Assembly (NCBI GenBank): GCA_030052745.1
Contig: JANBVO010000002.1
Location: 1,488,001-1,552,000 of the forward strand
Direction: 5' to 3'
DNA from: Pleurostoma richardsiae
Lineage: Eukaryota > Ascomycota > Sordariomycetes > Calosphaeriales > Pleurostomataceae
Length of the DNA: 64,000 nt
Part shown: in pieces, positions 33,400-45,100 of the stretch
Layout of the letters: the number at the start of each line of letters is the position of its first letter
How positions within the stretch are numbered: the stretch's first letter is position 1
The notes under the pieces: model-generated
What the model saw: the letters and a program-made list of their open reading frames with translations, nothing else
Database searches by the model: none
What the model was told of the DNA's origin: nothing
Program-made: the position numbers and the translations under genes

Positions 33400-34691
33400 A
33401 TGTCGATGTCTAGTCTGCTCAGCTTGGCACTTGCCATGGCTCCCGTCGCCCTCTGCCAACAAGGAGGTGACCTCATAGGCGCCATTGCTAACTATACCGA
33501 GCTTTCCACGTTCTCTCAGGTCCTCCAGGCGAATCCGTCACTTAATACGGCATTTCCAACGGATGGAGAAGGCATCACCCTCCTGATTCCGGACAACGCA
33601 GCGTTCGAGAAGCTCTTCAACCAGACCAACCAATCCGTGCAGGCGTTCAACGCAGACCTCTTCTTGCCAGTCCTGAGATACCACATCATGGCGGCGAAGC
33701 TGACAAGCAAGAACTTCACTACCCCAAGGGGCCTCACTGTGCCTACACTGTTAACTGGTGATGAATACAATAATAGGAGCGCAGGGGCGGATCTAGTAAA
33801 TGATTATGGCAGCCAGGCGGCGGAAGGCCAAGTTCTTGCCGTCTCCAAGGATCCCATCAATCCGGCGAAGCTCCGCCTGAGGCAATCCTCGGCCGAGGGC
33901 GCGAGCTTGCGTGGCGGCCTGGGTTTGACTGCGTCCGTCTCAGCAGTGGATGGCCAGTGGTCCCTCGGATACTTCCAGATCATCGACGTGTGAGTTCATT
34001 TTCCTGGAGCTGAGTGGACGATCTCTCAGAACTGGATATTGACATCTCTCGTAGTGTCCTGACACTGCCAGGGACGTGCTCTAGCACGGTAAAGACCCTG
34101 AAAACGTCACTGTCGTCTCTGAACTCTGCTCTTAACCGGACAGGGCTCTGGCCGACTGTCAACCACTCGAAGAACTTGACCTGTCTGGCACCAAACAATG
34201 ATGCCTTCTCGGACGCCGGGAACCCTGAGCAGACACTCAACAGCACCGATCTGACCAATGCCATACTGTGAGACCAAATGCACACATACTCGCTTTCCCC
34301 CACTAACGAGCTCTCCAGATTCCATACGTTGCATGAGGTAACGTACACAAACTACCTGACAGACGGGCAGGTGCTGGAGTCGGCCTCGGGCGAAAGTGTC
34401 CAAGTGCAGATCAACGGCGATGATATTTACTTCAACGACGCCAAGGTCATCGGCCCGAACGTCCTGACCAACAACGGGCTGATCCACGTCCTTGACAAGG
34501 TCATGTCACCGCTCAACGCCAGCTCGACGGGCAGCACGACGACGACAGCGTCTGGGACCAGCACCGCCACTTCATCTTCCACGGCGTCTACAGCCGCCAC
34601 TCAGAGCTCGAGTGCTGCGGCGTTGACTCATGGGCCCGTAGCCGCCCCTGGACTCGTAACCTTGTTCTTGGCGATGTTTATGTTGCTTTGA
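33400..34691 (+). CDS. fasciclin-like (FAS1) GPI-anchored surface protein
   Basis: Three exons: 33400-33989, 34055-34267 and 34319-34691, giving 391 residues. Joins give FQIIDV/VLTLPG and NAIL/FHTLHEVTYTNYL. A signal peptide (about 1-19) precedes two FAS1 domains. The first (about 24-197) has TELSTFSQVLQANPSL, the H1-like ITLLIPDNAAFEKL and YHIM. The second (about 198-345) has LTCLAPNNDAFSDAG, FHTLHEV and NGLIHVLDKVMSP. Several NxT/S sites are present. The last 45 residues are Ser/Thr-rich and end in a hydrophobic GPI signal (LVTLFLAMFMLL). Family knowledge: fungal FAS1 proteins act in cell adhesion or wall integrity. It starts MSMS, and either Met could be used. It lies tail-to-tail with the next secreted gene. 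Confidence 0.92.
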
Positions 34692-34914
34692 ATGGTGACA
34701 GCACCGTAATTTATAACATGAGAGAAGCAAGGCCAAGTTCAGATTGAAGTTGAATTAGTCTCGTGACGTTGAATCCCTGAGCTCTGGACAGGCGAGCGTG
34801 AAATGGATATCTCAAAGCAAAACTCCTCTCCAATGCAGGTGTGCTTTCATAGCTCATATGCCATCTATACGGTTTCTCTAGTAGCCAATGCAATGCAGGA
34901 GACTGAACGAACCC

Positions 34915-36325
34915 CTATATCCACACAAGCCCAACCACAAAGGCCACAACCCAAGGCAATACAGCTCCCAGAGCCAGGCCGCCGACCCTTTTATTCGCCC
35001 CGCTGGCGCCCGGAAGCTCCTTCTGCACCGTCGCCGTAGCGCTCGCCGTGACGATCGTGCAGCTCGCCGTCCCGCAGCTGTACCCACTTGGGCAGCAGCC
35101 CGCGACCGGTCCCGCCGCCGACGGGCACAAGAACCAGCCCCCGGCGCACGTCGCGGAGGAGGTCGATGGGACAGCGGTGGCAGGCACCACCACAGTGACG
35201 CCGTCGCCGGACACGATGGTGGTAGAGGACACGGCGGGGCAGGAGGTCGTGGAGCAGTCGCGCCCCGTCTGGCAGCATCCGCCCCCGGCGGAGGCGAGGC
35301 AGGCGTAGTAGCCGGTCGGGCAGTAACCGGAGGAGGAAGAGGTGGCGGAGCTTGTGGATGCCGGGGAGGTGGTGGCAGCAGATGAGGTGCCGGTGGGCCG
35401 GACGGGGGCGCCGGGTCCGGTGGTGGTTGAAGAGGTCTGGCTAACGGTGACGACCTGCGTAGTGGTGCTTGTTGCGACGCTCTGAGATGGGCTCTGAGTT
35501 ACCGTTACGGTGACGATGACCAGTGACGGCGAGCCGGAAGCTAGTGTCGTCGTGGAAGTGATTGTAGACGTCATGACCGTTCCTGAACTTTGGCTCCGGA
35601 CGCCTGCCGAGGAATGTTCGTCAGCAACTCGCTTTGGAACGTCAGGGGCTAGTCTGAGATTGAGACTCACATCCTACACCCTCGCACACATACCCGTCAA
35701 TGCAACAACCGCCTCCCATATCTGACGGGCATCCCTCCTGGTCGCCGGTGCACTCTATCGAGCCGCTGCACGACACGCCCGACGGGCAGCACCCCACCGG
35801 ACCTAAGCCGGTGTCCTCTATCTCCACGCACGTCAGCCCCGTCTGGCAGCAGCTATATGGGTACCCGATCCCGGAGCAATCGGCCGTCCCGGTCGGACAG
35901 GCGAAATCCCGCCTCTCCAGCCGCGCCACCGCGTCCGCCGCCCGCCGGAAGGCGTCCCACCCGGCCATGAACCCGCGGTATTGCCTCCCGCGCGGCTCCG
36001 AGTGCGGCGCCAGTGGCGCCCGGTAGGCTATGGCAGCCGAGGCATTTGCGGCGAGGAGCGACTCTTCCTCGGCGCTCAGGAGGCCGTCGGCGGGCATGGC
36101 GGGCAGCGCCGCGGCGCGGGCGGCGAGGGCGGCCTGCGGAGACGGCGCCTCGGGGTACTCGGAGAAGGCGCAGTACTCGTGGAGGAACTTCTCGCCGCTA
36201 TCGAGGCCCATCTTGCGGATCGCGGTCGGGAGGCGCTGTGCCGGCGCATCTTGGGCTTCGATCTGGGCTGTGAGGAGCAGCAGTAGCGACGAGGGAAGGC
36301 TGAGGACCGCAGGAAGGAGTCGCAT
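34915..36325 (-). CDS. cysteine-rich GPI-anchored surface protein
   Basis: Two exons, 36325-35671 and 35603-34915, give 447 residues. The 67 bp intron separates YVCEGVG from CVRSQSSGT. A signal peptide (about 1-24) is followed by a helical region of about 120 residues rich in Ala. Three repeated cysteine modules of about 25 residues come next: FACPTGTADCSGIGYPYSCC, GCCPSGVSCSGSIEC and GCPSDMGGGCCIDGYVCEG. After a long Ser/Thr stalk two more modules of the same type occur (YCPTGYYACLASAGGGCC and FLCPSAAGPVAGCCPSGYSC). The C terminus has a small-residue omega region and a hydrophobic tail (LALGAVLPWVVAFVVGLVWI). The repeated CCP-like cysteine pattern recurs in fungal surface proteins of unknown function. 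A wall or membrane location is inferred. Confidence 0.85.
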
Positions 36326-36928
36326 CTCGAATTAGCGGTGCCGACAGCTGGGGTAGCTTTGAGCTTGTTTGTAGAGCCTTTTCGTTAGACACCAAGCTGA
36401 ACTGGTCTAATCGGGATAAAGAGGTTTAGGTAAAGGATGGCCTCGTTCCTCGACGTATGCGGAAGCTTTCTATGTGTTGCAAGCGATCGGTGACAAGTTG
36501 GTGGGCTGAAGTGCGGACTTTGATTATCGGGTGGCTGGGTAATAATCATCCATCGTACACCTTCGAGTGACGCTGTTCCCAGAAACTTGTGACAATCCCA
36601 TCACACTTATCAATTGACAAGAATTGACAGTGGAGCTGATATTTTTTTAGCTATTCAGATTGTCAAAAGAGCCAGAGAGTATAAGAGTTGCTGATCGTGT
36701 CGTAGGAACTGGAGCTGCGTCAGCTGCGTGAGAAGCTGCAGGAATTTAGCTCTTGTAGCTGCAACGAGAGCTCCCCCATTGAACTCCATCTATCGATCAT
36801 GCAGCAGGCTTCAAGTTGCAGTCTTCCCCACATCACAACTCTGATAATTCAGCGGATCGGATCTTTCGAATTATCGAAGTAATACATGGTATACTTAGGT
36901 ATAGACGGGTATCTACAGGTTTTGTACA
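36326..36928. other. intergenic
   Basis: Promoter of the cysteine-rich gene and 3' flank of MRM1, both on the minus strand. AT-rich near 36590-36700. No gene. Confidence 0.55.
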
Positions 36929-38680
36929 CTAATTTAACACGGAGAAAAGGGTATCCTCCTCCTTGATCTTCTTCAACCGCACCTTCTCCTGACCTTTGAG
37001 GAATGCTGAACAGAGCAGCGACGTAGCAACACTGACATTCAAGCTGTCAACAATGCTCGCTGCGGCGTGGCCAGGGATGCTGACTTCACAATCAGCTTTG
37101 TCTCTGAGGACCTTCGAGAGACCCTCGCCCTCGCTTCCCACTAGCAGGATGCAGGGCTCCGTTGCAAGGGGATCGCTCTCCTCGAGTTCAACGGTGTCCA
37201 TGTGTTGTCGGCGTCTGGACCGTGAGCTGGCCGGAACACCTGCATAAACCTTCCAGCCTGCCTCGCGGGACTGCACGAGAAAGCCGGCAGGAGACTCGAC
37301 CGAGAAAAGTGTTATCGTCTCTGAGGCCCCGGATGATGCCTTCAGGGCCACGGGCGTCAAGGATGCCGAGTTCTTCTTCGATATGGCCACTGCACTCACA
37401 CCCAGAAAGCTGGCTGTCCTGAGGATGGCTCCCACATTCCCCGGATCGAGCACTTGATCAAGCAAAAGCACAAACGGCTTGTGACTTCTAGGAGGGAGAG
37501 AGATGAAGTCGTCGGTGCCGTTGATCTGAGCCTCTTCCTGCGACTGATGTCCCAGGCTGACGTGGTAGCCGGGATTGCTTCCGGCATCTGAGACGACTCC
37601 GAGGCCGGTCACCGGCAGCTGAGGAACGGGAGAGGCCTCCAATATATAACCATTGTGAGGACGTCCTCCGCTCATCTTGTCCATCATCCGCAGGCCGCCT
37701 TCATCAATGTGATGGATGGGCACACCTGACCTTGCCGCGAGGCGCTCGATGGCCCGGTCCTGGGTGACATTTTGCCGATTCGCTCCGCTGTAGATGTACA
37801 GCTTATACGCCTTCCGACGATTCGCCCTCAGAGCCGCCTCGACAGTCGATGTTCCGTAGAGAAACTGGGATGCGGCGGTCGTATACGGTACTGAGACTGG
37901 TGTCTCGTCTTTCCAAGGCCTCCTTTCCCTCGGTGCGTCGTCCACGTTGTCGTTACGCTTTGATCTGTACCTGCCTGAAGTCTGGTCTTCCCTAGGCCCC
38001 CTTTTCCTCGGCGCCTCCTCCGCGTTGTCATTACGTCTGGTTCTGTACCTTTCTGGCACGTCGTCTCGCCGGGATCTCCTCTCCCTTGGTGCTTCGTCTA
38101 GGTCATCATCTCTCCTAGCTCCGTATCCGTTCGGGCGTTGTTGCTGCTGCACTTGCGATGCTATCCGAGGCTGCCTCGCCCTCCGCCCTCGCCCTGTTCC
38201 GCTCGCCGCGTTGACTCGCTCGGATATTCTCTCCTTCGGTTTCTTCCCTTCAAGTTCTTGTAATCGAGCCTCCAACTCGCCCTTCTTGAATTGATAGACA
38301 AGGCTCTTCTTCCCAAACCTATAGTCCTCGGAGTTGAACCGTGACATGCGTGTCACCGGCGCAAACTCATCTCTCGGATCCTCAGTGATATCCTTCTTCC
38401 CCTTCCGTATCCGAAACGTTGGTGCTGGAGTCGCGAGTTTTGCACGGCGCCGCTCAGCCGCCGTTAGAGGCTTCCGTGCTACCTTTCTATCATCTTGGAT
38501 AGTGGACTTGATCGTTGGTTTGTAGCCTTGGTATCCTGCCTTCTCCGACCGGCGCAAACCTCGATGGATGGCGGAAAGTGAGGAGTGCCTCTGGGGCACC
38601 AGGGACAAGGTTAAAAGAGGCGAAACAGGTGCGACATGCTTATGCAGCCTTCCAAAGGATAAGAGAGAGACAGAGTTCAT
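36929..38680 (-). CDS. MRM1: mitochondrial rRNA 2'-O-methyltransferase Mrm1 (SpoU/TrmH family)
   Basis: Single exon of 583 residues. A short presequence-like N terminus is followed by a basic linker. Between residues 186 and 261 lie three copies of a 26-residue charged repeat (RRNDN..EAPR-type). An L30e-like substrate-binding domain starts near 275 (LYGTSTVEAALRANRRK) and leads into the knotted SpoU domain. Its three motifs are present: DQVLDPGNVGAILRTASFLG (motif 1), LLVGSEGEGLS (motif 2) and SIVDSLNVSVATSLLCSAF (motif 3). Family knowledge: Mrm1 makes the Gm in the peptidyl-transferase loop of mitochondrial large-subunit rRNA. The repeat region is unusual. The gene shares a 473 bp promoter with the remodeler gene. 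Confidence 0.93.
   Translation of the reverse strand: MNSVSLLSFGRLHKHVAPVSPLLTLSLVPQRHSSLSAIHRGLRRSEKAGYQGYKPTIKSTIQDDRKVARKPLTAAERRRAKLATPAPTFRIRKGKKDITEDPRDEFAPVTRMSRFNSEDYRFGKKSLVYQFKKGELEARLQELEGKKPKERISERVNAASGTGRGRRARQPRIASQVQQQQRPNGYGARRDDDLDEAPRERRSRRDDVPERYRTRRNDNAEEAPRKRGPREDQTSGRYRSKRNDNVDDAPRERRPWKDETPVSVPYTTAASQFLYGTSTVEAALRANRRKAYKLYIYSGANRQNVTQDRAIERLAARSGVPIHHIDEGGLRMMDKMSGGRPHNGYILEASPVPQLPVTGLGVVSDAGSNPGYHVSLGHQSQEEAQINGTDDFISLPPRSHKPFVLLLDQVLDPGNVGAILRTASFLGVSAVAISKKNSASLTPVALKASSGASETITLFSVESPAGFLVQSREAGWKVYAGVPASSRSRRRQHMDTVELEESDPLATEPCILLVGSEGEGLSKVLRDKADCEVSIPGHAAASIVDSLNVSVATSLLCSAFLKGQEKVRLKKIKEEDTLFSVLN
37898..38125 (-). repeat. three 78-bp tandem repeats within MRM1
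   Basis: Codons 186-211, 212-237 and 238-261 encode diverged copies of a 26-residue unit with the pattern YRxRRNDNxxEAPRxR. The DNA copies are in frame and about 78 bp each. Confidence 0.8.
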
Positions 38681-39153
38681 CGCATGTTCTCTAAGCCGGC
38701 ACGTCTTCCTTCACAATTCCTGCCGCTTGATCGTTTCCATCAGTGCTACAGGAGGTGATAACTCTTTTATCTTGGTTAGCAAATGCCATTTCTTGGTAGG
38801 TAAATTTTCAGCAGGCGATGTCCTTATCGCTTATCAGATTAACTATCGCTTATCGATATGGTCGCGCCGCAAAAAAAGTGGCTCACTCACTTCGGTCGGA
38901 CGTCGACGCGTGCCGTCTTCACAGCGCGTTGCCATCTAAAGTTAATCGTCACAGCAAGGCCTGTCGCCGCACACCACGCATAAGCGTAAATTTTCTCTCT
39001 GAAGTCTGCTCGGAAGAGGTATGCGACCCGACTTTGAGACCTTGGGGCTCTTCAATTTGGCTGGTGCTGACCTCATCGAGCATAGAGCCCGAATCGCTCG
39101 AATGCGCTGTACATGCAGATCACGGTGACCCCTCCAGCCATTGAAGGCCGGCC
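38681..39153. promoter_or_regulatory. shared divergent promoter, MRM1 / remodeler
   Basis: 473 bp between opposite start codons. It holds an ACGCGT at 38906-38911 and a short A7 tract at about 38872. No other element is recognised. Confidence 0.5.
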
Positions 39154-42100
39154 ATGACGGAAACTCACGGCAGCTCCGACGAAGATGCAGTCGCATTGCC
39201 GCAAAGCGTCGACTTTGACCTCTCCCTGGCCGACGACTCCACCGATCCTGGCGAACACCGGCGCATGGAAGAAGCCCCTGGCCTCGAACCCAAGGCGCCT
39301 CCTCAGATAGTTTCAGATGTCGACGGTAGCCCGGTCAAGAATGGCAAGCAATTGGAAACTTGTAAGCTGGCGAATGGCACCTTAGACAAATCTGTGGCCG
39401 GCTTGAAATCGAAACGGCAGTTCGATGTGGTCTTCAAGACTCTCCCGGCTGCTGTGCGCGCCGAGTATGTGCCAGTGCCACCAGCAGATGACGAAGTATC
39501 ACGGGTCATTGAGAGGATATCTTCGCTGCCAGGAGAGTCATGGTGGAAGGTCGAGTTTGAGAACGGGAAAATTGATGAGGTGAGTTATCGACCGGCTGAG
39601 AGAGAGATGCCTGAACCTTCACGACGGCCTGATACCGTCTTGCTGTCTACCCAATTCGTCTCTGTCATCGTTTTAGAGCTAGCAATTCACTACACTTCTC
39701 TCTCACCTAACCGCCTCTACACAACTCACCTCCACTCACTTCCACTCACCTTTGTCTCCCTTTCTTCCTGTCGTCTACCTCACTTTCTCGGCGTCCTTCA
39801 TTTCCTCCAGTCGACAAACCCTCCACTCCCTTCTCGAGAACCGCCAGAAGCCTCAGAGCCTCCGGAAGTCCTCATCTACATCCAGCCAGCCGGAGATCCT
39901 TCCACCTCTTCTTTCGCAAGACTTTGCGAATTCATCCGGTATAAACTCACCGTCCTTGAGCGAGGACGACCATAAAGTTCGTTTCTTCCCTCACTTTTCC
40001 CATTCCATCTCGTGAAGATCGTCACCTACATACTGCCCATCGAATATCCTCCCCTTCTTTTGGCTTTCGCAGAACCTTTGCGAAATCGTCCGTTATCACC
40101 TCATCATCCTCTGGCGAGGGCGACCCTTCAGTTCGTCTCTTTCCTCATTTGTCTCCTTTAATATCACGAATATCCTTATCCAGGTACTGTTAACTGGATA
40201 TCCTTCCCCTTTTGTTTTGCACAGTACCTGTACGAAATCGTCCAATATCACCTCGTCGCCCTTAAGCAAAGGCGACTTCAGTTCGTCTCTTCCTCATATG
40301 ACTTCCATTCATTTCTTGAGAAATCGTGCTTCCCTTCCCCTTCCCCTTTCTACGCCGAACATACCCTTTTCCCAGTAGATCACCTCGGTTTAAACGGTAC
40401 TCACACGAACGCCTTGAATCTTTCCCGAAATCCCTTCGTCGTTGCCCCTCTGATCATCATTATCCTCACTTTCAAAAACCCCCACGTGAAGAAATCAGCG
40501 TCCTGGGATTCTCTTCATTCAAGCGCCCATGGTCTAGGAAATATCCGAGTATACCATCAAAGCGCTGACTCTTATGCTTAGATCACATTTGACGATCTCA
40601 TCAACTCCCCCAACGGTCAAGCAGCCTTCAATCGGTTCAGTAGAGGCATGGATTTCGATCTCGATGACGAAGATGCTGCGCTGCGCTTTGACAACAAGCC
40701 TCGAAAGCGTAAAGCGGGCAAAGATCCAGACTATTCGGCCTCCGGTGTGGAGAACGATGATGCTGTTGAGGAAGACGTGAACGAAGACACGGACGAAGAT
40801 GACGTCCTATCTCACCGCAAGCGCCGGCGACGACAGCAGCCAGCAGCCTCAAGTATCTTTGGTCGCACGAGGTCAAGCTCTAGGAAGGTCTCAGTCGATC
40901 AGGATAATGAGAGCGAGTCCACTCGTGAGCTACGGGACAACCCCCAGCGCCGCAAACTCAGAGCCCGGAAGAATCCAACTCCTGCCCAGAGCGGAAATTC
41001 GTTTGACGATGACGCCGATGAATTGAGCCATGACTTCGGGAAAGGCGGCCCCAGCAGCGACGACGACCTTTTCTTCGTCACGTCAGATCTAGGCCCCGGA
41101 AAAAAGAGGAAGCGGAGGAAGAAGTTATCAAAGGCAAGACACCTCAGTGATCACAGTCTACGGGGATCCTCCATTGAGTTTGAACCGGTCCGAAGGTCTG
41201 GAAGATCCAACAAGAACACAAGAAACATGAAGGATCCAGTGGTGGACGAAGAGATGTATGCCGAAGACGATAAACTGGTTGGGGCGCCGAAGGTCGCCAG
41301 CGTGAGAGAGATCTTCCTGCCCGTGGAGGACAACGATTTCAAGGCAGCGCACGCTCAACAGTGTGACACTTGTGGACAAGTCGCGTCTGCGGCAAACAAG
41401 GGACAGTTCATCTACTGCCAAGGCTGTTCCTATGCATACCACAAAGTCTGCCTCGGCTACCGCAGCACTCGGGATCACGCCGTAACTAAGATCGGCCCAG
41501 ACAGCTTTGTCTTGCAGTGCCGGTATTGTATTGGCGTCCCGAGGCAGAAGGACTCAAAGGCCCCGGATCATGCCATGTGCCAGGCTTGCAAGGCAGACGG
41601 CCCTGCATGCGCCGCCTTCTCTCCCAAGAGAACAGCCAAGCAAGAAGAGAAGCTGCGCGCTGAGAACGGCGGAACAGATCCCATCACCCCAGTGCTACCG
41701 AGTCTCATCAACAACGCGAAAAATGTCTTGTTCAGATGCGCTTCCTGTCGCCGAGCATACCATTTCGAGCATCTTCCTTCCACAGCCGAGAAAGGCACCG
41801 TCAAATCCGATGATGTCCATGCTGAACGGCTTGCCAACTATTCCATCAACTGGAAGTGCAGCGACTGTGCTACGATGCCGCACAAGGTTCAGACTCTGGT
41901 GGCATGGAGGCCTGTCGACCCTGACAAATATAGACCCAAAGACACGACGCTTGATGTCAATGAGGATGCGAAGGAGTATCTCATCAAGTGGGAGACCCAG
42001 TCTTACGCTCACTGCACATGGAAGCCGGGAGCATGGGTCTACGGCGTAACAAATGCGATAATGCGTAGTGCCTTTCCAAAGCGCAACGAGGGTCAAAATC

Positions 42101-45100
42101 TCATGCCCAAGTGGAACGAAAAGGAAGCCATTCCCGAGGAATACCTCCTGGCCGATGTCATTCTTGCCGTCAAATTCAAAGGCCATGTGCGCCACTCATC
42201 AAGAGAAGCAGACCTGGCCAACGTCCATAAGATCGACAAAGCCAAGATCAAGTACCAAGGCCTCGGCTATGACGAAGTCGTGTGGGATTGCCCACCACCT
42301 CAGGATTCAGGTTCTTTCTGGGAAGCCTTTTACTCGGCCTATGCCGAATACTTGAATGGCAGGCATTTCAAGATAGAGCCCAGCTACAAGATCAAGGAGC
42401 GTCTGCAGGAATACCGATCTCAGGACTTCTCGGAACATCAGTTCAAGAAGGGAGAACAACCCGCGTCACTGCAGGGTCAGTTGATGGATTACCAGAGACA
42501 GGGTCTAAACTGGCTCCTGTACAATTTTCACGATCAACGCAACGTCGTCTTGGCTGATGAGATGGGACTTGGCAAGACGATTCAAATCATCGCCCTCCTT
42601 GCGACGCTGGCACTGGAGAAACCAAAGTGTTGGCCGTTCCTGGTCGTGGTCCCTAATTCGACCTGTCCCAACTGGCGCCGCGAAATCAAGAAGTGGGCGC
42701 CGGAGCTTCGCGTGGTCACTTATCATGGTGGAAAGGCACCTCAACAGCTCGCATATCAATATGAGCTCTTCCCGGACGGCTCCAAGGAAATGAGAGCACA
42801 TGTCGTGGTGATGTCGTATGACTCTGCCCAAGATGACCACACAAGATCCCTGTTCAAGAACGTTCATTGGACCGGCCTCGTCGTGGACGAAGGTCAGCGA
42901 CTCAAGAACGACCAGAATCTGCTGTACGGAGCTCTCCGTGCTATGAAGATACCTTTCAGGCTGCTGCTCACTGGTACGCCACTGCAGAACAACAAGAGAG
43001 AGTTGTTCAACCTCCTCCAGTTCATTGATAGCTCAAAGAATGCGGCTCAGCTCGATGAGGAATACCAGGAAATCACAGCAGAGAATCTTCCTAAGTTACA
43101 CGAACTAATCCGACCACATTTCCTCAGGCGCACCAAAGCCGAGGTGCTCGGCTTTCTCCCGCCCATGGCGCAGATCATCGTACCAGTCACCATGTCTGTG
43201 GTGCAGGAGAAGCTCTGCAAGTCCATCATGGCGAAGAATCCCGACCTGATTCGCGCCATCTTCGCAAATGGAAAGATGAAGGCTAAGGAACGTGGGAGCC
43301 TCAACAACATTCTGATGCAACTCCGGAAATGCCTGTGTCATCCCTTCGTATACAGTGGTGCCATCGAAGATAAGTCTGTGGAACCGGAGAAGATGTACCG
43401 GAATCTCGTCGAGGCGTCGTCCAAGCTCGTCCTATTGGAGATAATGCTTCCTAAACTCAAGGAACAGGGCCACCGGGTGCTCCTGTTCAGCCAGTTTTTG
43501 GATGAATTGGACATCATCGAGGATTTCATGACCGGTCTTGGGTTCCGATATGGACGCCTGGACGGAAACATGAGCAGTCTGGAGAAACAGAAGCGGATTG
43601 ATGCTTTCAATGACCCCAACTCTGAGTTGTTCGCATTCCTCCTCTCTACTCGCGCCGGTGGTGTAGGCATCAACCTCGCAACCGCTGACACCGTCATCAT
43701 CCTCGATCCCGACTTCAACCCGCATCAGGACATCCAGGCATTGTCCCGCGCGCACCGCATCGGACAGAAGAACAAGGTCTTGTGCTTTCAGCTAATGACC
43801 AAGAACAGCGTGGAGGAGAAGATCATGCAGATCGGGCGCAAGAAGATGGCCCTAGACCATGCCCTCATTGAGAGTATGGATGCCGAGGATGAGGCTGGCA
43901 ATGATCTCGAGTCAATTCTGAAGCACGGAGCTGAAGCCCTTTTCAGCGACGACCAGAAAGATGTCATCAAATATGACTCCGCATCGGTTGATAGGCTGCT
44001 TGATAGGACACAGATCGAGTCCACCAAGGTCGGCAGCGACAAATCTGCCGAGTCTCAGTTTTCACTGGCTCGTGTATGGGCTAATGATAAGGGAACACTT
44101 GCTGACGACCTCGAGGTGGCTGTCGAGCCAGACTCCATGGATTCGAATGTTTGGGAGAACATTCTTAAGGAACGCGAGGAGGAGGCGCGGCGGCAGGCTG
44201 AAATGAACAAAGAGGTGCTGGGACGGGGCGGTCGTAGACGCCAGGCAAGCGGTCCCAGAATCGACGGTCATATCGAATACTAACTGAGACGCAGGCGGTC
44301 CATTACAATACCAAGACCAACTACGGCCTTGACGAGGGCGCGGACGGTCGACAGGACAGTGATTCGGAAATGGATGGCGACTTTGTTAATAACGGTCCTG
44401 AATCCGACGAGGAAAGCGACGGTGGTGAGGCTGGAGCTGAACCTGAGTCCGGCATCGATAAGGGGAGCGCACCCCATGGTGCTGGTCCGCGCAAGTCACA
44501 GGACAAGAAGCCAAAAGGTAAGATGTCAACGGTCCCAGACCCCCAAGCACGTCGTTCAGAGCATTACTATCAAACAGTATAAAGACAACAACTGACGTGG
44601 AGCCTTACTCAGTCAAAGCCTCGAAAAGCCAACCCGAAGACCGCGCAGGCCAACAGCACAAGGGTCCCGCCCAGACCCCAGGAGTCTCCATCAAAGCCAG
44701 GAGTTCCCCGGCAAGCCAATCCAAGCATCCATCCGCCCAAGCCAAGAACAACACAGCGCCCCTGCCGCCCAGTATCCCTAGCAGAGGCCCTCTGCGGAAA
44801 GTAGAAGTCAGCATCCCCCGGATAGGACCTCCGTTGCCGCGGGGTCCCGTCGCCTCCCCAGCAATCCAGGGTCAAGTGATGCCTCCCAATCCCACCCCAA
44901 GCCAGCCAGTGCCAGGCGGAACGTGGCTGCAACGCCCTTCGGCCGTCGGCCTAGGGCAGCCTTTGAACAACCTTCTAGGAACCCCTCTGGGTGCTCCCAT
45001 GGGTTATAACCCGTTATATCAGACATTCCAGAACAATTTGCCGGCGGCATCAGGGCTCACAGCGAATAACCCCCCAGGATACACTGCGGCGAATGGACAG

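Noticed and set aside
44215-44294. GT donor at 44215 for the remodeler's second intron
   Set aside because: It keeps frame but deletes the conserved GRGGRRRQ block; the GC donor at 44245 gives a better protein and splice signals.
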